From: Sporosarcina sp. FSL W8-0480
GTDB taxonomy: Bacteria > Bacillota > Bacilli > Bacillales_A > Planococcaceae
Length of the DNA: 64,000 bases
NCBI RefSeq assembly: GCF_037963765.1
Contig: NZ_CP150166.1
Coordinates: forward strand, 2,239,501-2,303,500
Direction: 5' to 3'
A program made the translations under genes and the position numbers. The notes under the pieces are model-generated. The model saw nothing but the letters and a program-made list of their open reading frames with translations, ran no database searches and was not told the origin of the DNA. Below are positions 62,434-64,000 of the stretch, in pieces (position 1 is the stretch's first letter; each line of letters starts with the position of its first letter).

Positions 62434-62454
62434 TCTTTGTTGAGAAGGTAAAAT
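62427..62454 (+). promoter_or_regulatory. Sigma-A promoter of yqzF
   Basis: TTGACA (62427-62432) and TAAAAT (62449-62454) are 16 bases apart, 25 bases before the yqzF start codon. The -35 shares five base pairs with the divergent bkdR promoter, so polymerase binding should be mutually exclusive. Confidence 0.65.
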
Positions 62455-62479
62455 AAAAATTGTTAAGGAGATTGATAAT

Positions 62480-62710
62480 ATGGCGCGTATGGCAGCTTTC
62501 ATCGTTCTTTTGATACCTATTTTAATAACGGCCGGTGGGATTAAATTGATGCGTGATTCACTTTTCGGCATTCTGTTTAGCCCATTTCCGTTCATTTGGC
62601 TTCAATTTATAGTTGGTTTGTTAATGTTCGGTGCAGGCCTTGCATTTTTTGCTGGTTTTCTTTTACGTCGAGATCGCCGTAAAGGTAGGGTTCAGCAGAG
62701 ATTCAAATAA
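62480..62710 (+). CDS. yqzF: DUF2627 membrane protein (YqzF-like)
   Basis: A 76-residue protein with two membrane helices (about 4-24 and 41-63), a short loop GIKLMRDSLFGILFSPFPFI, and a very basic tail (RRDRRKGRVQQRFK). The pattern and position beside bkdR and the glycerophosphodiesterase gene match B. subtilis yqzF. Function unknown. RBS TAAGGAG. Confidence 0.87.
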   Translation: MARMAAFIVLLIPILITAGGIKLMRDSLFGILFSPFPFIWLQFIVGLLMFGAGLAFFAGFLLRRDRRKGRVQQRFK

Positions 62711-62721
62711 TAAGCTAATAC

Positions 62722-62760
62722 TGTTGATTTACGCTACAGGCGGAGCAACTATAATCAACA
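62722..62760. repeat. Degenerate remnant of the palindromic repeat
   Basis: TGTTGATT (62722-62729) pairs with AATCAACA (62753-62760), and the start GTTGATTTACGCTACAGGCG resembles the left end of copy B (GTTGCTTTACGTTTCAGGCG). The body is missing, as if internally deleted. It sits between yqzF and its terminator. Confidence 0.5.
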
Positions 62761-62785
62761 AAAAGTATTAACGAAACTAATAAGA

Positions 62786-62824
62786 AAAAAGGGACATCAG
62801 CAATTTGCGCTGTTGTCCCTTTTT
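62786..62824. terminator. Bidirectional terminator, yqzF and glpQ-like gene
   Basis: AAAAAGGGACA and CAGC (62786-62801) pair with GCTG and TGTCCCTTTTT (62809-62824) around one mismatch. Confidence 0.9.
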
Positions 62825-63549
62825 CATCTTTTGAATCTACCTGGATAATCTGTTATCCAGCCGTTAATCGAGGGTGGCGGATTTTGGGTGATGTCTTCCT
62901 TACCCGTTACACCATACATCCTAAGAGTTTTTCCAGTATTTATTAGATTGCTCATATACGGTTCTGCCATTAGCCTCTTGTGGAAATGGAACCCATCCGC
63001 AAAACTGTATTTCCCCAAGTTATCCCAGTCCGTCGTTTTCTTTTTTACAAGCAAGGCAATTTCGAGTGATGGTTCCATCATTTTTGCTTTTTCAAGAATT
63101 CCAACATCAAAAGATGACAGATGTACATTGTTCAAAAGTAGAGCCATATCTAAGATGTCCCTAAGGTACTCAGGCCTTTCTGAAACGGTTTCCTTTAATT
63201 CGATATTCAATGCAAGATTATTCATACTGCAAAACGAGACTACTTCACTCAATGTAGGAATGTTATGTCCACAGAAATTCCGAAAAAACCTCCTGCCAAC
63301 TTTAATACCATTCAATTCACTATAGGTGAAGGAAGAAACCGGTCTATTAATTCCAGCGAGCCTGCTTAGATCCTCATCATGAATAACTACAGGTATCCCA
63401 TCGGCAGTAAGCTGCACATCCAATTCTAAGCCGTCTGCTCCTTGTCTCAGCGCTTCCTTGAATGCACTCATCGTATTTTCAAAACAATGCCCAGAGGCTC
63501 CTCTATGCGCGTAAACAAGCGGTTTGCAATGTGAAGGTTCAGTTGACAC
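62824..63549 (-). CDS. Glycerophosphodiester phosphodiesterase (YqiK-like)
   Basis: A 241-residue GDPD TIM-barrel enzyme releasing glycerol-3-phosphate from glycerophosphodiesters. The catalytic segment is VYAHRGASGHCFENTMSAFK, then GADGLELDVQLTADGIPVVIHDEDL (metal-binding Glu and Asp), and later LALNIELKE. GTG at 63549 is taken as start because AAAGGTG lies eight bases before it; the frame runs open to 63663 without a better start. No signal peptide, so cytoplasmic. Corresponds to yqiK next to spo0A in B. subtilis. Confidence 0.9.
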   Translation of the reverse strand: MSTEPSHCKPLVYAHRGASGHCFENTMSAFKEALRQGADGLELDVQLTADGIPVVIHDEDLSRLAGINRPVSSFTYSELNGIKVGRRFFRNFCGHNIPTLSEVVSFCSMNNLALNIELKETVSERPEYLRDILDMALLLNNVHLSSFDVGILEKAKMMEPSLEIALLVKKKTTDWDNLGKYSFADGFHFHKRLMAEPYMSNLINTGKTLRMYGVTGKEDITQNPPPSINGWITDYPGRFKR

Positions 63550-63634
63550 GTCCAAAACACCTTTCGAGTTTTTACTAGTATACTCCAATCCGACAAGAAA
63601 CTCTCCAAAAATAATCAGGGGACCCAATTGAAAA

Positions 63635-63658
63635 GGACACAAGCTTCGGCCAGTGTCC
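63635..63658 (-). terminator. Terminator of spo0A
   Basis: On the minus strand GGACAC-T-GGC and GCT-T-GTGTCC form a stem around CGAA, followed by TTTT. It lies 22 bases after the spo0A stop. It overlaps the upstream frame of the glycerophosphodiesterase gene, which supports the shorter GTG start for that gene. Confidence 0.75.
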
Positions 63659-63680
63659 GTCAATAATTTTTAATATGAGT

Positions 63681-64000
63681 TCAACTTGCTACATTTTCAA
63701 GTCTGATCTTATCTGCGATCATCGCGATGAATTCACTATTTGTTGGCTTACTTTTCAGATGATGTACTGTATAACCAAATATCTTGGAAATAGTATCGTA
63801 ATTACCTCTGTTCCATGCCACTTCAATTGCATGTCGAATTGCCCTTTCCACTCGTGACGGGGTTGTTTTGTATCTTTCTGCAATGTCTGGATAAAGAACT
63901 TTTGTAACTGAGCCAAGTAGATCATTATCTGTATATACCATTTGAATGGCTTCCCGTAAAAAAGCGTACCCCTTAATATGTGCAGGAACGCCAATCTCTT
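63681..64000 (-). CDS. spo0A: Spo0A, sporulation master regulator (C-terminal part)
   Basis: The last 106 residues of Spo0A; the receiver domain and start lie right of the window. The visible part is the DNA-binding effector domain: [37 protein letters not shown], and [20 protein letters not shown] near the C-terminus, nearly as in Bacillus. Phosphorylated Spo0A binds 0A boxes to begin sporulation. This anchors the window in an endospore former and fixes synteny with the B. subtilis bkd-spo0A region. Confidence 0.96.
   Translation of the reverse strand, partial: EIGVPAHIKGYAFLREAIQMVYTDNDLLGSVTKVLYPDIAERYKTTPSRVERAIRHAIEVAWNRGNYDTISKIFGYTVHHLKSKPTNSEFIAMIADKIRLENVAS

Noticed and set aside
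63550-63663. 38-residue N-terminal extension of the glycerophosphodiesterase
   Set aside because: It overlaps the predicted spo0A terminator and has no family match; a GTG with RBS at 63549 gives the usual family length.
1-64000. tRNA, rRNA, complete insertion sequence or prophage genes
   Set aside because: I found no cloverleaf-type tRNA, no rRNA segment, no transposase or integrase, and no phage structural gene in any frame.

Overview
The window looks like chromosome of a low-GC, endospore-forming Bacillales bacterium, most likely a Sporosarcina/Planococcaceae-type organism (inference). Grounds: a spo0A gene runs off the right end, there is an alpha/beta small acid-soluble spore protein, RBSs are strong GGAGG type with occasional TTG/GTG starts, promoters are sigma-A-like, and the right third follows the Bacillus subtilis order yqjQ-yqjP-proI-yqjM-rnz-dinB-yqjE-yqjD-yqjC ... 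brxB ... bkd ... yqzF-yqiK-spo0A.

Layout. 1-4.2 kb: end of fdhD, then a minus-strand ba3-type cytochrome oxidase operon (subunit IIa micro-protein, subunits II and I, Sco chaperone, membrane protein) headed by a perfect TGTGA-N6-TCACA site. 4.2-4.9 kb: a Crp/Fnr regulator. 5-17.3 kb: two complete tandem oppABCDF oligopeptide-transport operons separated by a DUF3899 gene. 17.6-19.3 kb: Ca2+/H+ antiporter, a 6S RNA gene (called here from promoter, closing stem and terminator) and an Asn/Arg low-complexity protein. 19.4-36.3 kb: mostly single genes, including yunC, a membrane serine protease, DUF2653, VanW, LCP, YitT, MFS, HelD, OsmC, DUF2500, DUF2785, a divergent HprK-like kinase, a spore protein with a phased 20-bp repeat array behind it, an SDR and an MBL hydrolase. 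36.4-40.7 kb: ydjI/ydjG-like pair, proI, namA. 40.7-47.2 kb (mostly minus): rnz, dinB, cheW, a PepT-like peptidase, carboxyltransferase, methylmalonyl-CoA epimerase, plus-strand prli42, brxB. 47.3-62.4 kb: meaB-mutB-mutA and the branched-chain keto-acid catabolic operon bkdR-ptb-bcd-buk-lpdV-bkdAA-bkdAB-bkdB. 62.4-64 kb: yqzF, glycerophosphodiesterase and the 3' half of spo0A.

How it fits together. Bcd and the Bkd complex turn Leu/Ile/Val into branched acyl-CoAs, Ptb/Buk recover ATP, and epimerase, MutAB and MeaB carry propionyl-derived methylmalonyl-CoA to succinyl-CoA, so amino-acid catabolism is concentrated between 44 and 62 kb. The two Opp systems would supply peptides.

Most notable observations: (1) BkdR, normally a sigma-54 activator, has lost its GAFTGA loop, and its operon is preceded by a sigma-A promoter whose -35 overlaps that of the divergent yqzF promoter; (2) the oxidase promoter carries a symmetrical site at -41.5 that matches the CRP-like recognition helix of the neighbouring cysteine-free regulator; (3) the opp tandem duplication has mosaic divergence; (4) seven AACGAGCG units lie at exact 20-bp spacing behind the ssp gene; (5) an HprK-like protein has a degenerate signature motif; (6) two larger palindromic repeat elements and one remnant are present, one sitting inside the bkd operon. 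I see no CRISPR array, tRNA, rRNA, prophage or complete insertion sequence.
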